Positions 9,490-19,360 of a DNA stretch of 64,000 nt are shown in pieces. A program made the position numbers and the translations under genes. The stretch covers positions 868,001 to 932,000 of the forward strand of contig NZ_CP080378.1 in NCBI RefSeq assembly GCF_019443445.1, read 5' to 3'. Below the pieces are notes generated by a model. The model was not told the origin of the DNA, searched no databases, and worked only from the letters and a program-made list of their open reading frames with translations. Source of the stretch: Massilia sp. PAMC28688. Its GTDB lineage: Bacteria; Pseudomonadota; Gammaproteobacteria; Burkholderiales; Burkholderiaceae_D. Position 1 is the first letter of the stretch. Each line of letters opens with the position of its first letter.

Positions 9490-10791
9490 ATGAAAAAGTC
9501 TGCCCTCAGTGTCGGCGTCGCCCTCGCCCTGTTCGCCAATTCCCCCGCGCACGCGGCACCGCTCACGATCGAAACGAAGCGGGCCGAGGCAACGGCCAAG
9601 CAATCACCATCACCCCGCGTGGAAGCCTTCACCGCTGCGCTCCAGGAATTGGCCGATGTATTTGGCACCGGAAAAGGCAACCCCATTCCCCTGCTCGACA
9701 AACTCGTGCAGCACCGGCACTCGGAACAAACCCGCGCCCAGCTGATGCAGCATTTCGGCATCGACAGCCTATTTACGGTCACGCCAGCGAGCGCGCCGGC
9801 GGGCAAGGTCGCCTACGCCATCACCACACCGGCCAATCGCCACATGGACCCGAACGGCGAAGCCGTCGAATGGGCCACCCTGAACGCGAAGATCGAACTG
9901 GACAAGGCAGGACGGCGGATGATTTCTTCCGGGTCCTGGCCATCGTTCTCAGTCCACGGCCTGAAGTCCAGTATGCGGCTCAGCGATATCACGCTGACCA
10001 GCGACCAGACCCGTTCCAGCCGCGACGTGTGGCTTGGCAAGGGCGGATACCGCATCGGCTCCATCGTGTTTGGCAATGCCAGCGGCGATGGTGGTGTGGA
10101 GATCGAGGACTTGACGATCGATGCCGATGTCATCGAGCGCAAACAGGCCGTCACCATCGGCTTCGACATGCGCATCAAGGCGGTCAAGGTTGCAGGCGAG
10201 CAGGTTGACCATGTCCGGTTTGCCTCCCGCATGAGCAATGTGGACATGAAGGCATTCGAGGCCCTGAGCAAAGCAATCGCTGCCAAGGAAAAGCAGATGG
10301 ATCCGGCCCTGGCATTCCTGAGCGCCAGGCCGGAACTGATTGCCTTCGGCAAAACCATGGCAGCACGCGGCACGGCGATCGAGATTGACGAGATCAGCGC
10401 CGGCTACCGCGGCCACCAGGCCAAGATTAAGGGCCGCGTGTCGCTGGCCCCCATGAAGGACGCCGACTTCGCAAACGCCGCCGCCTTTGTCAAGAAGCTG
10501 GTGGCGCGCATGGAAGTGCAGGTGCCACTGGCGCTGGTGAGCGAGGTGGCAGGCACGGTGACCAGCAAGCAGGCTGAGGCCAAGGGCCAGCCGATGGCCG
10601 ATGGCGCCGTGGCGCAGGCCAGCCAGGGCATTACCGACGCCATGGTCGGCAAGGTCGTCACCAGCGGCTATGGCCGCGTCCACAACGACATGCTGGTCAC
10701 TGTCATCGAATTTAAGAATGGCAAACTGACGCTCAACAACAAGGAAGTAGCGATGCCTGCCAGGAAGCCTACGCCAGCCGCCAGCAAATAG
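9490..10791 (+). CDS. DUF945 (YdgA-like) family exported protein
   Basis: The product is a 433-aa exported protein of the DUF945/YdgA type, whose role is unknown; family members are periplasmic or inner-membrane associated. The ATG at 9490 gives a signal peptide (KKSALSVGVALALFANSPAHA). An in-frame start at 9397 would only add an unrelated N-terminal extension. The mature part has the family features: a repeated MRLSDITLTSD / IGSIVFGNASG pattern, VEIEDLTIDAD, a central KAFEALSKAIAAKEK helix and a hydrophilic C-terminus ending in Lys and Ala. No operon partner is on the same strand. Confidence 0.8.
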   Translation: MKKSALSVGVALALFANSPAHAAPLTIETKRAEATAKQSPSPRVEAFTAALQELADVFGTGKGNPIPLLDKLVQHRHSEQTRAQLMQHFGIDSLFTVTPASAPAGKVAYAITTPANRHMDPNGEAVEWATLNAKIELDKAGRRMISSGSWPSFSVHGLKSSMRLSDITLTSDQTRSSRDVWLGKGGYRIGSIVFGNASGDGGVEIEDLTIDADVIERKQAVTIGFDMRIKAVKVAGEQVDHVRFASRMSNVDMKAFEALSKAIAAKEKQMDPALAFLSARPELIAFGKTMAARGTAIEIDEISAGYRGHQAKIKGRVSLAPMKDADFANAAAFVKKLVARMEVQVPLALVSEVAGTVTSKQAEAKGQPMADGAVAQASQGITDAMVGKVVTSGYGRVHNDMLVTVIEFKNGKLTLNNKEVAMPARKPTPAASK

Positions 10792-11036
10792 TGCTGCCGG
10801 CGGCTTGCGCTGCCAGCCCGTCCAAACAGGCGAACTGATCATGCGTTGTCATGCCGCCCCGCTGGCCATGCTGCTCACCCACGTCAAGTGCGCAAGACCC
10901 TGATCAAGCCGCCTGCGCGGACCTACTCGTCCGCCGATTCATGCCGGCGATGGTCCTGCCGTTTCCACCAGCCTTGACGCGGGCAGGCGTGCATGACGAC
11001 CGCCCCAGGGCGGCCGCCGTCAACGCAATGAGCTGC

Positions 11037-12707
11037 TCAGAACTTCAGCAAGCGTCCGCTCAACCCGGCCACATCAAGCACGAGGCGGCCATCCGCGCCG
11101 GCCTTGACCTGTTCGCCGGTCACCAGGTCGGTCAGCACCGTCGCGGCGCTGACCACTGCCGGGTCCAGGGTGACACTGGCCGGCATTTCCTTCACATTCA
11201 TTACCAGCAGTACGCGATTGGCGCCATGGTCCTTGCGGTCGATGTAGAGCGCATTGTCGGCAAACACATGCGTGCGTGAACCGTTGTACAGCGCCGGGTT
11301 GATGTCGCGCAGCTTCAGCAGCGCCGCCACATGGTCCTTCAGCTCGCGCGCCCGCGCGCCGGGCGCAGCGGTGGTCACGCCGTCCACGACGCCGGCGTCG
11401 CGCCCGACATGGTCGTCGCACAGGCCGGCGCTGGCGCAGTCGCCCGTCACCTTCGCCGCGAAGTTCGGCACTTCCTGGCCGATCTCGTCGCCGTAGTACA
11501 CCGTCAGCGGGCCGCTGAAGGCAGCCATGAAAGTGAAAGCAGCCTTGTGGCGCAGCCAGTAGCCATTGCTGTCCGGATTGCCAAGCCCGGCGCGCTGGAT
11601 CAGGTCGCCAAATCGGACCAGGTCATGGTTGCCGAGCATGAGGTTGGGCATGGCGTGGTCTGGGTAGGCAAGGTGGGTGGCGAAGCCGCTGGCCAGGTTG
11701 GCGGCCGGCCGCCCCGACAAGCCGGATTCTTCACCCGCCAGCGTCTGCACCAGCCGGTAGCGCAATGGAAAGTCGAAGGCGGAGCCAAGGCCCGGGCTGG
11801 CGTTGCTGCCGTAGGCCTGCTGGGCGATGTCGCTTTCGCCGCGCCAGACTTCCGCCACCATGTAGCCGAGCGGACGCACTGGCTGGCCATCCGCGCCGGC
11901 ATAAGTGACCGAGCGCGACGCTTCCTGCACGGCTGCGCGCAGGCTGGTCCAGGCCGGCATCGGCACCTGGTAGGCCTGGTCCAGGCGCCAGCCATCGATC
12001 TTCAGTTCGCGAATCCAGTAGGTGGCCACCTCGCGATAAAAGGCCAGGGTATCGGGATTGCTGTAGTCGACCGGATTATTGCCGCCGGCGGGCTTGAGTC
12101 CGGACGGCGAGGCGGCGACATCGCCCTTGTGATGGCCGAACACGCCGTCGAAGAATACGGCCAGGCCGCGCTTGTGCGCCTCGTCCACCAGCTGACGCGC
12201 CTGGTCCAGGGTACCGAAGCGCGGATCGATCTTGAAATAGTCGCTGGCGAAGTAGCCGGTCGCATCGAGCCGGTCGGCAAAGATGTCCTGGCCGGTGCGA
12301 GGCGCCGACAGGAAGATCGGGGTCAGCCAGATGGCGTTCACGCCCGTGCTCTTGATGTAGTCGAGCGAGGCCGTGATTCCGGCCAGGTCGCCGCGGTGAT
12401 GGCTGGTGCCATAGCCGACGCCAAAGTTGGCGGCCGCGTCCGCATCCACGAACGCTTCCACCATGACCTGGTACAGGCGCAGGCCGCAAGCAGGTTCCAG
12501 CGTGACGCGGTTGCATGGCAGGCGCGCTTCGGCGCTGCCGCTCGCCTTCTGCACCGTGACTGCGTGAATGACGGGGGCGGGAACGGCCGGGGCTGGTGCG
12601 GGCGGGGTCGGCGATGGCTGCGGCCCCGGTGCGGAGCCGCCGCCGCATGCCGACAGCGTCAATATGAGCAGCGCCTGTGGCAACAGGCGCATGGAAGGAA
12701 AGGTCAT
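11037..12707 (-). CDS. GH13 alpha-amylase family lipoprotein
   Basis: This is a secreted, lipid-anchored glycoside hydrolase of the alpha-amylase clan, expected to hydrolyse alpha-glucans at the cell surface or in the periplasm. The start ATG at 12707 follows a GGAG site by 7 nt and gives a lipoprotein signal with lipobox TLSAC followed by Gly/Ser and Pro-rich linker. The TIM-barrel motifs are visible: region I as FFDGVFGHHKGD, region II GWRLDQAY (Asp nucleophile), region III MVAEVWRGESD (Glu acid/base) and region IV MLGNHDLVRFGD. Region I lacks the usual Asn of DxxxNH. No mal or transport genes are adjacent. The 556-aa length is normal. Confidence 0.9.
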   Translation of the reverse strand: MTFPSMRLLPQALLILTLSACGGGSAPGPQPSPTPPAPAPAVPAPVIHAVTVQKASGSAEARLPCNRVTLEPACGLRLYQVMVEAFVDADAAANFGVGYGTSHHRGDLAGITASLDYIKSTGVNAIWLTPIFLSAPRTGQDIFADRLDATGYFASDYFKIDPRFGTLDQARQLVDEAHKRGLAVFFDGVFGHHKGDVAASPSGLKPAGGNNPVDYSNPDTLAFYREVATYWIRELKIDGWRLDQAYQVPMPAWTSLRAAVQEASRSVTYAGADGQPVRPLGYMVAEVWRGESDIAQQAYGSNASPGLGSAFDFPLRYRLVQTLAGEESGLSGRPAANLASGFATHLAYPDHAMPNLMLGNHDLVRFGDLIQRAGLGNPDSNGYWLRHKAAFTFMAAFSGPLTVYYGDEIGQEVPNFAAKVTGDCASAGLCDDHVGRDAGVVDGVTTAAPGARARELKDHVAALLKLRDINPALYNGSRTHVFADNALYIDRKDHGANRVLLVMNVKEMPASVTLDPAVVSAATVLTDLVTGEQVKAGADGRLVLDVAGLSGRLLKF

Positions 12708-12823
12708 TCGTGTCTCCACATTATTATCATGGTAAGAATGTGTAATATTACTACACATAAAATTCCATGAGAATGACCTATAGCGCCATATTTTTTACTT
12801 CGACTACAGCATCGGCACGCCCG

Positions 12824-13195
12824 TCAACCTGGCGACACATCCTTGTTCCGTTTCCGCTCGCCCTCTTCCTCCCGGATTTCCAGCATCAGGAAATAGTTGA
12901 GCAGTGTGCGGATAATGGCAATGGCGGCGAGCTTGCCGATCTGGTCCCAGCTGGGGGCAATGGCGGTGGACAGGATGTCAGCGGCAAGCTGCAATTCAAG
13001 TGCCAGCAGCAGATACCGCCCGAGCCGGAGCCGGACCTGGTTGAACCCGGCGTCGGAGCGGCCCAAGGCATGACGGACCAGGGCCAACAATGCCGCGGCG
13101 ATGCCAACGGCAATGACGATGGCACCGAGCGTTTCCACCAGCAGGCGCAGCCAGGCCAGTGCGTCGCGGGTCAGGGTCTCTGCAGCTTCAAACAT
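12824..13195 (-). CDS. DUF1622 family membrane protein
   Basis: This small inner-membrane protein is of unknown function. From the ATG at 13195 it has 123 aa with three hydrophobic segments (around LGAIVIAVGIAAALLALV, YLLLALELQLAADILS and IGKLAAIAIIRTLLNYFLMLE) and a charged C-terminal tail (EIREEEGERKRNK). The phrase LALELQLAADIL followed by IRTLLNYFL is typical of DUF1622. A longer reading from 13273 would add Arg/Cys-rich sequence unlike the family. There is no strong ribosome site. It sits alone between the amylase and secA. Confidence 0.78.
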   Translation of the reverse strand: MFEAAETLTRDALAWLRLLVETLGAIVIAVGIAAALLALVRHALGRSDAGFNQVRLRLGRYLLLALELQLAADILSTAIAPSWDQIGKLAAIAIIRTLLNYFLMLEIREEEGERKRNKDVSPG

Positions 13196-13530
13196 CGCTT
13201 GCGCCGGCCCGTCAGGCCGTGCCGTCCTGCAGCAAGCGGCGCGGCATGCGCGGCGCCATGAGGCAGGCGCCACGCTCCCAACGCCCGCCGCGGCCGCGGC
13301 CGGCGCTTGCGAAAGGCCGGGCTAGGCAATCGATGTCGACTGAAAGCAGGCTGGCGTGCATGGATGGTCCCTGTTGTGTACCAGACATGATTGTGATCGA
13401 GGCGGGCAGATCGGGGAGCCACGTTGCCTGCTGACAGCTTCGCACTGCCAGCGCCTCCACCGCGCAAAGTGCCCATCCATAAAAAAACGGCACCGCAGTG
13501 CCGTTTTCGAGAATGCCGCAAGCGGCGGGC
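13196..13530. other. Intergenic region between the DUF1622 gene and secA
   Basis: This 335-nt gap holds the secA terminator at 13484-13507 and presumably the promoter of the DUF1622 gene. The short open frames across it have atypical Arg/Cys-rich translations and no ribosome sites, so I see no gene here. Confidence 0.6.
13484..13507 (-). terminator. Intrinsic terminator of secA
   Basis: A 10-bp perfect stem (13484-13493 with 13498-13507) closes a 4-nt loop. Read on the minus strand it ends in a T-run (complement of the A-run at 13481-13487). It lies 23 nt after the secA stop. Confidence 0.85.
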
Positions 13531-16287
13531 TTATGACAGCTTGCCGTGGCAAGCCTTGTACTTCTTGCCGCTGCCGCAAGGGCAAGGATCGTTGCGGCCC
13601 ACTTTTGGCCCGGCGTCCTCGTCCATCGACTGGCGGATGCCGGCACCCGGCGAGAGCAGTTCTTCCGGCGCCGCATCGGGATTGAAGTCGGCATGCTGGA
13701 AGCTCAGGTTTTCCACATGCGACTGCTGCATCGCCGCTTCGGCCGCCTCGATCTCTTCGCGCGTCTGGATGCGCACCGTCATGATCATCTTGATCACTTC
13801 ATTCTTGATCATGTCCAGCATGGAGCCAAACAGTTCAAACGCTTCGCGCTTGTATTCCTGTTTTGGATTCTTTTGCGCATAGCCGCGCAGGTGAATACCC
13901 TGGCGCAGGTGGTCCAGCGCCGCCAGGTGCTCGCGCCAGTGGCTGTCCACGCTTTGCAGCATGACGTTGCGCTCGAAGCCGCCAAACGACTCCTTGCCCA
14001 CCAGCTCGATCTTGGCGGCGTAGGCCGCTTCGGCCGCAGCGAGCACCTTTTCCAGGATGTCTTCGTCGGTAATGTTCTCGTCCTGGGACAGCATGTCCTT
14101 CAGTGGCACATGCAGCTGCCACTCGCTGGCCAGGACTTCCTGCAGCGCTGGAATATCCCACTGCTCTTCCACCGACTCGGCAGGCACGTAGGTGCGCACC
14201 AGGTCGTGGAACACGCCTGCGCGCAGCGAGGCGATGAGTTCCGAAATGTCGGTCGTTTCCAGCAGTTCGTTACGCTGGGTGTAGATCACCTTGCGCTGGT
14301 CGTTGGCAACGTCGTCGTATTCCAGCAGCTGCTTGCGGATGTCGAAGTTGCGTGCTTCCACCTTGCGCTGGGCGGTCTCGATGGAACGGGTCACGATGCC
14401 CGCCTCGATCGGCTCGCCTTCCGGCATCTTGAGGCGCTCCATGATGGCGCGCACGCGGTCGCCCGCGAAGATGCGCAGCAGGGCGTCGTCCAGGCACAGG
14501 TAGAAGCGCGACGAACCCGGATCGCCCTGGCGGCCCGAGCGGCCGCGCAGCTGGTTGTCGACGCGGCGTGATTCATGGCGTTCGGTGCCGACGATATGCA
14601 GGCCGCCGGCCTTGACCACGTGCTCGTTGAGCGACTTCCACTCCGAACGGATCTTTTCGGCCTGGGCGGCCTTCTCGGCGTCCGACAGGGCCGGGTTGGC
14701 TTCGATGATCTGGATCTGCTTTTCCACGTTGCCGCCGAGGACAATGTCGGTACCGCGGCCGGCCATGTTGGTGGCGATGGTGATCATTTTCGGGCGGCCC
14801 GCCTGGGCAATGATTTCCGCTTCCCGGGCGTGCTGCTTGGCGTTGAGCACGTTGTGCTCCAGCTTGGCCTGGGTGAGGATGCCCGAGAGCATTTCCGAGT
14901 TTTCAATCGAGGTCGTACCCACCAGTACCGGCTGGCCGCGCTCATAGCAGTCGCGGATGTCGATCAGCATGGCGTTGTACTTTTCCTGCGACGACTTGTA
15001 CACCTGGTCCTGGCGGTCCTTGCGCTGCGACGGCCGGTTGGGCGGAATGACGACCGTTTCCAGGCCATAGATTTCCTGGAATTCGTAGGCTTCCGTGTCG
15101 GCGGTACCGGTCATGCCGGCGAGCTTGGCATACATGCGGAAGTAATTCTGGAACGTGATCGAGGCCAGGGTCTGGTTCTCGTTCTGGATGCGCACGCCTT
15201 CCTTCGCTTCCACGGCCTGGTGCAGGCCATCGGACCAGCGGCGGCCCGTCATGAGGCGGCCCGTGAATTCGTCAACGATGATCACTTCATTGTTCTGCAC
15301 CACGTAATGCGTATCCTTGTGGTACAGCGCGTGGGCGCGCAGGGCCGCATACAGGTGGTGGATCAGGAGAATATTGGCCGAGTCGTACAGCGAGGCGCCT
15401 TCCGGCAGCAGGCCCATCCGGGTGAGGATGGCTTCGGCGTTTTCGTGGCCCGCTTCGGTCAGCAGCACGGTGTGTGCCTTTTCGTCCAGGGTGTAGTCGC
15501 CCGGTACCGAAATGACGCCCTTGCCGTCCGGCGTTTCTTCGCCCACCTGCTTGGTCAGCAGGCGTGGCACTTCATTCATCTTGTGATACAGCTCGGTGTG
15601 ATTTTCAGCCTGACCGGAAATGATCAAAGGGGTACGCGCTTCGTCGATCAGGATCGAGTCCACTTCGTCGACCACGGCAAACGACAGGCCACGCTGCACC
15701 CGCTCGCGCGCATCGTACACCATGTTGTCGCGCAGGTAATCGAAACCAAATTCATTGTTGGTGCCGTAGGTAATGTCGGACGCGTACGCCTTCTGCTTGA
15801 CGTCATGGTCCATTTGCGACAGGTTCACGCCGGTCGACAGGCCCAGCCAGCCGTACAGGCGGCCCATCCAGTCGGCGTCGCGCTGCGCCAGATAATCGTT
15901 GACGGTAATGACGTGCACGCCCTTGCCCGACAAGGCATTGAGGTAAGTGGGCAGGGTCGCCATCAGCGTCTTGCCTTCGCCGGTGCCCATCTCGGCAATC
16001 TTGCCATAGTGCAGTACCATGCCGCCCAACATCTGCACGTCGAAGTGGCGCATCTTGAGCACGCGCTTGGCAGCTTCGCGGCAGACGGCAAATGCTTCCG
16101 GCAGCAGCTCGTCGAGCGTTTCGCCCTTGGCAAAGCGCGCCTTGAATTCCGGCGTCTTGGCCTGGAGTTCAGCATCGGACAGCTTTTCAATCTGCGGCTC
16201 GAGCGCACTGATCTGGCGAACCGTTTTTTGGTACTGCTTGAGCAGCCGCGTATTGCGGCTACCGAAAATCTGGGTCAGAAATGACAT
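13531..16287 (-). CDS. secA: Preprotein translocase ATPase SecA
   Basis: SecA is the motor that drives unfolded preproteins through SecYEG and is essential. The 918-aa product has normal full length. It shows Walker A GTGEGKT at residues 101-107, the DEAD-type [17 protein letters not shown] stretch, the helicase motif [25 protein letters not shown], and the C-terminal SEC-C zinc site with C902, C904, C913 and H914 ([15 protein letters not shown]). It is transcribed alone, with its own terminator, and diverges from dciA. The usual neighbours argJ and the ATPase/NUDIX pair lie about 7 kb away in the same orientation. Confidence 0.98.
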   Translation of the reverse strand: MSFLTQIFGSRNTRLLKQYQKTVRQISALEPQIEKLSDAELQAKTPEFKARFAKGETLDELLPEAFAVCREAAKRVLKMRHFDVQMLGGMVLHYGKIAEMGTGEGKTLMATLPTYLNALSGKGVHVITVNDYLAQRDADWMGRLYGWLGLSTGVNLSQMDHDVKQKAYASDITYGTNNEFGFDYLRDNMVYDARERVQRGLSFAVVDEVDSILIDEARTPLIISGQAENHTELYHKMNEVPRLLTKQVGEETPDGKGVISVPGDYTLDEKAHTVLLTEAGHENAEAILTRMGLLPEGASLYDSANILLIHHLYAALRAHALYHKDTHYVVQNNEVIIVDEFTGRLMTGRRWSDGLHQAVEAKEGVRIQNENQTLASITFQNYFRMYAKLAGMTGTADTEAYEFQEIYGLETVVIPPNRPSQRKDRQDQVYKSSQEKYNAMLIDIRDCYERGQPVLVGTTSIENSEMLSGILTQAKLEHNVLNAKQHAREAEIIAQAGRPKMITIATNMAGRGTDIVLGGNVEKQIQIIEANPALSDAEKAAQAEKIRSEWKSLNEHVVKAGGLHIVGTERHESRRVDNQLRGRSGRQGDPGSSRFYLCLDDALLRIFAGDRVRAIMERLKMPEGEPIEAGIVTRSIETAQRKVEARNFDIRKQLLEYDDVANDQRKVIYTQRNELLETTDISELIASLRAGVFHDLVRTYVPAESVEEQWDIPALQEVLASEWQLHVPLKDMLSQDENITDEDILEKVLAAAEAAYAAKIELVGKESFGGFERNVMLQSVDSHWREHLAALDHLRQGIHLRGYAQKNPKQEYKREAFELFGSMLDMIKNEVIKMIMTVRIQTREEIEAAEAAMQQSHVENLSFQHADFNPDAAPEELLSPGAGIRQSMDEDAGPKVGRNDPCPCGSGKKYKACHGKLS

Positions 16288-16490
16288 GCTTGAATTCTTG
16301 AAAAAAACGCCGCAAAAAGAAGCCGCAATGATGTCAAATAGACATCGCCATGCGACCGACTATGGCAAAAAGAGGGTGATTTTATCATGCGATCCTGCCC
16401 CAAATGGGGATTACACGTCCGATAACAAGTGGACATTGGCGAATGAGCTTGTTACGCTGGCGCCTTTCGCATCTGAAACGACCGCCTTCC

Positions 16491-16955
16491 ATGCACATTT
16501 ACGGCACCAAGAACCGCAAAACCTCGATCGAGGTCACGGATTTCCTGCGCCGCAATGACAAGATGGCAGCCCTGATGCCCGCTGCCATGCGCATGGCCAG
16601 CCTGCAGCAGGATTGTGCCGATGCCCTGCCGTCCATGTTTGGCAAATGCGATGTGCTCTCGTTTGAAGACGGCAACCTGGTGCTGGCGACGCCCTCTTCC
16701 GCCGTCGCGGCCAAGCTCAAGCAGCAGCTGCCGAAGCTGCAGCTGGCCCTGCACAAGCGCGGCTGGGTGGTCAATGGGATCAAGCTCAAGGTGCAGGTCA
16801 TCCGCAGCATGGAGCCGGTGGTCCATACGCGCCAGCTGGTGCTGCCGCAGGTGGCGGTCAAGGCGTTCGACGAGCTGGGCGATGCGCTCGCGCCCACGGC
16901 GCAGAATGCGACGCTGATCGCAGCGCTCAAGGCAATGGCGGCGCGCCGCCGCTGA
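16491..16955 (+). CDS. dciA: DciA (DUF721) replicative helicase loader-type protein
   Basis: DciA is the ancestral bacterial protein that interacts with DnaB and DnaA and assists helicase loading in organisms without DnaC or DnaI. The 154-aa product from the ATG at 16491 has the DUF721 KH-like domain in the middle: a helix with MPAAMRMASLQQDCADALP, the LVLATPSSAVAAKLKQQLPKL segment and a basic C-terminus. Location next to secA and lpxC is conserved in betaproteobacteria. It runs opposite to both neighbours and converges on lpxC with an 8-nt gap. An in-frame start at 16404 would overlap the secA promoter region and is less likely. Confidence 0.85.
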   Translation: MHIYGTKNRKTSIEVTDFLRRNDKMAALMPAAMRMASLQQDCADALPSMFGKCDVLSFEDGNLVLATPSSAVAAKLKQQLPKLQLALHKRGWVVNGIKLKVQVIRSMEPVVHTRQLVLPQVAVKAFDELGDALAPTAQNATLIAALKAMAARRR

Positions 16956-16963
16956 TCGGCTTA

Positions 16964-17899
16964 TTAAGTCAGGGCCCACTCGCGTGCCATCTGGCGCACG
17001 TAGGACGCCGGCGCCGTGCCCGGCGTGGCAAAGGACACAATTTCGTACGCATCCGGGTGCTTGAGCAATTCCAGCAGCAGCAGGTTGTTCAGGCCGTGGC
17101 CGGATTTGTGCGCTTCGTAGCTGGCCAGCAGCGGGTGACCGACCAGATACAGGTCGCCGATGGCGTCGAGGATCTTGTGGCGCACGAACTCATCGTCGTA
17201 GCGCAGCCCGTCCGAATTGAGGATGCGGTATTCATCCATGACAATCGCATTTTCCAGCGAGCCGCCCCGGGCCAGGCCCATGCCGCGCAGGCTTTCCACA
17301 TCCTGCATGAAGCCGAAGGTGCGGGCCCGCGCCACGTCGTGCACGTATGACACGTCGCCAAAGTCGACGTGGGCGCGCTGGGTGGTGCCGTCGACGGCCG
17401 GGTGGTTGAACTCGATGAAAAAATCAAGTTTGAAGCCATCGTAGGGCGACAGGCGCGCCCATTTTTCGTCCATGCCGGCGCCCTGGCGTACTTCCACCGG
17501 CTTGAGCACGCGGATAAATTTTTTGGCCGCATCCTGCTCCTGCACGCCCGCCTGCTGCAGCAGGAACACGAAGGACGAGGCTGAACCATCCATGATGGGG
17601 ATTTCTTCGGCCGACACGTCCACGTACAAGTTGTCGATGCCCAGGCCGGCGCAGGCCGACATCAGGTGCTCGACGGTGGACACGCGGGCGCCACCGCTGA
17701 TGAGAACGGACGCCATGCGGGTATCCCCCACCACGCCCGCGCTGGCGGGGAACTCCACCACCGGGTCGAGGTCGACGCGGCGAAACACAATGCCGGTGTC
17801 GGGCGCGGCCGGATGCAGGGTCAATACCACCTTGGTGCCTGAATGCAGGCCCACGCCGGTGGTACGGACAACTTGCTTGAGGGTTCTTTGTTTGAGCAT
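16964..17899 (-). CDS. lpxC: UDP-3-O-acyl-N-acetylglucosamine deacetylase LpxC
   Basis: LpxC is the zinc deacetylase that makes the committed step of lipid A synthesis. The 311-aa length is standard. It begins with the usual [20 protein letters not shown]. Zinc and catalytic residues are visible in [14 protein letters not shown] (H78) and in the C-terminal [12 protein letters not shown] segment. The two-fold repeated LpxC fold is intact. It ends the conserved block that starts at mraZ, but here about 4 kb of other genes separate it from ftsZ. Confidence 0.97.
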   Translation of the reverse strand: MLKQRTLKQVVRTTGVGLHSGTKVVLTLHPAAPDTGIVFRRVDLDPVVEFPASAGVVGDTRMASVLISGGARVSTVEHLMSACAGLGIDNLYVDVSAEEIPIMDGSASSFVFLLQQAGVQEQDAAKKFIRVLKPVEVRQGAGMDEKWARLSPYDGFKLDFFIEFNHPAVDGTTQRAHVDFGDVSYVHDVARARTFGFMQDVESLRGMGLARGGSLENAIVMDEYRILNSDGLRYDDEFVRHKILDAIGDLYLVGHPLLASYEAHKSGHGLNNLLLLELLKHPDAYEIVSFATPGTAPASYVRQMAREWALT

Positions 17900-17974
17900 G
17901 CGCCGATTATATCGGACTTGCTTCGGGCTTGCCGCCGGGTGAGACTGATTGTCAGAGTCGTAATAATTCTGCAG

Positions 17975-18850
17975 TCACGCTGCCAGGGGGCGGGATTTTT
18001 CGCTGCGAATGAGGTACACCCCGCTGCCGATGATGATGGCGGCGCCCACCAGCGTGTAATAGTCGGGCAGCGTGCTCCAGATCAGCCAGTCCAGCGCCAC
18101 AGCCCAGGCCAGGGCCGTATATTCCAGTGGCGCTACGGACGACGGTTCGCCGCGCGAGAATGCCTCGGTGATGGCAAGCTGCCCTATAAAGCCAGTTGCG
18201 GCCAGGGCGCTGAGGAGCCAGATGTCCTGGCCCCGGATGGTGACCCAGTTGGGAGCTGCGAGCACGGTCGCGCCAAGTGCCACCATGGCCATCAGCCACA
18301 GCACCATCTGGTCGCCGGAATCGGTACGTCCCAGCACCCGCGCCATGATGGCGGAGATGGCGTAAAAGGAGGCCGCAGTCAGGATCGCCAGGCCGCCGAG
18401 CGTGAACATGCCCTCCCCGGTCGGACGCAGGACCACCAGCACGCCAATGAGCCCCACCCCGATGGCGATCCAGCGCGTGCTGCTGACCTGCTCCTTTAAG
18501 AACACCACCGACAGCATCGTAATCAACGCAGGCGAGATGAAAAAAATCGTGTAGGCCTCGGCCAGCGACAAATTCCTGATGCCGAACGTGAACAGCGCGA
18601 GCATGAATACGCCCAGCACCGCGCGCCATACATGCAGCGCCCAGCGCACCTTGAAAATGGTCTTGAAGGCGCCGCGCCACCAGATATAGAGCAGCACCAG
18701 CGGCAGGGACGTGAGCGCGCGCAGTGAAGCGACCTGCATCGAGGGATAGTGGCCAGAGAGCTGCTTCATCACCGCGTCCATGAGCGAAAACATGGCCACG
18801 GCCAGCAGCATCGCATAGATGCTGCGATGGCTGCCCTGCAGAATCTTCAC
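17975..18850 (-). CDS. EamA-type (DMT superfamily) transporter
   Basis: This is a 291-aa inner-membrane exporter of the drug/metabolite transporter family, with about ten hydrophobic helices arranged as two EamA repeats. The second repeat begins near LIWSTLPDYYTLVGAAIIIGS. The substrate is unknown; relatives export amino acids or other metabolites. The GTG at 18850 overlaps the stop of the GNAT gene by 4 nt (GTGA), which supports that start and translational coupling. An ATG further upstream at 18910 lies inside the GNAT gene. Confidence 0.85.
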   Translation of the reverse strand: MKILQGSHRSIYAMLLAVAMFSLMDAVMKQLSGHYPSMQVASLRALTSLPLVLLYIWWRGAFKTIFKVRWALHVWRAVLGVFMLALFTFGIRNLSLAEAYTIFFISPALITMLSVVFLKEQVSSTRWIAIGVGLIGVLVVLRPTGEGMFTLGGLAILTAASFYAISAIMARVLGRTDSGDQMVLWLMAMVALGATVLAAPNWVTIRGQDIWLLSALAATGFIGQLAITEAFSRGEPSSVAPLEYTALAWAVALDWLIWSTLPDYYTLVGAAIIIGSGVYLIRSEKSRPLAA

Positions 18851-19296
18851 AGCGCACGCTCCATGAACAGCGACAGCGGATCGCTCTGGTAATCGCCAAA
18901 TGGCGCGCACAGGGTGAAGCCGTCACGCTGGTAAAGGGCGATGGCCTCGGGCTGGCTGATGCCGGTTTCAAGCTTCAGGCTTGTCATGCCGGCCTGGGTG
19001 GCGCGCACGATGATCTCGGCCATCAGGGCGGCGCCGATACCCTGGCCGCGAAATGCCGGGTCCACGAACATGCGCTTGACCTCAGCGTAGCTGCCACGGT
19101 TGACAAACGCACCGCAGCCGGCTGCCTTGCCATGTTCATCGCGCGCGACCAGGAACACGACATCGCTCCTGGTGAGCGAGTCGACATCCATCAAGTGGTT
19201 GCTTTCGGCCGGATACAGCTCGCCGCAATACGCATCTAGCTGGTCGAGCATGGCGATGACGTCGGCCTGTTTGGGGGATTCCTGGTGAATGATCAT
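18847..19296 (-). CDS. GNAT family N-acetyltransferase
   Basis: The 149-aa protein is a predicted acetyl-CoA dependent acyltransferase. Motif A is clear: VKRMFVDPAFRGQGIGAALMAEII, with the acetyl-CoA-binding R-G-Q-G-I-G-A turn. The C-terminal part carries the LYQRDGF element of the fold. The ATG at 19296 was chosen; a longer form from 19347 would overlap the terminator hairpin of the peroxiredoxin gene. It forms a two-gene unit with the EamA transporter, so it may modify a compound that the transporter exports. That link is an inference. Confidence 0.86.
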   Translation of the reverse strand: MIIHQESPKQADVIAMLDQLDAYCGELYPAESNHLMDVDSLTRSDVVFLVARDEHGKAAGCGAFVNRGSYAEVKRMFVDPAFRGQGIGAALMAEIIVRATQAGMTSLKLETGISQPEAIALYQRDGFTLCAPFGDYQSDPLSLFMERAL

Positions 19297-19315
19297 GGCA
19301 GTCCAATAGCGAAAA

Positions 19316-19333
19316 ACGGCGCCGAAGCGCCGT
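19316..19333 (-). terminator. Intrinsic terminator of the peroxiredoxin gene
   Basis: A 7-bp G+C-rich stem (19316-19322 with 19327-19333) closes a four-base loop that reads TTCG on the minus strand. A T-run follows (complement of A at 19312-19316). It starts 28 nt after the peroxiredoxin stop. Confidence 0.8.
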
Positions 19334-19360
19334 CTGGGTATGCGCAAAAATTCTAGTCGA

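Noticed and set aside
10792..11036. Possible gene between the DUF945 and amylase genes
   Set aside because: The only open frame (10851 onward) runs antisense into the amylase and has no ribosome site.
14575..16284. A 569-codon open frame on the plus strand across secA
   Set aside because: It is antisense to secA and has only shadow-frame composition.
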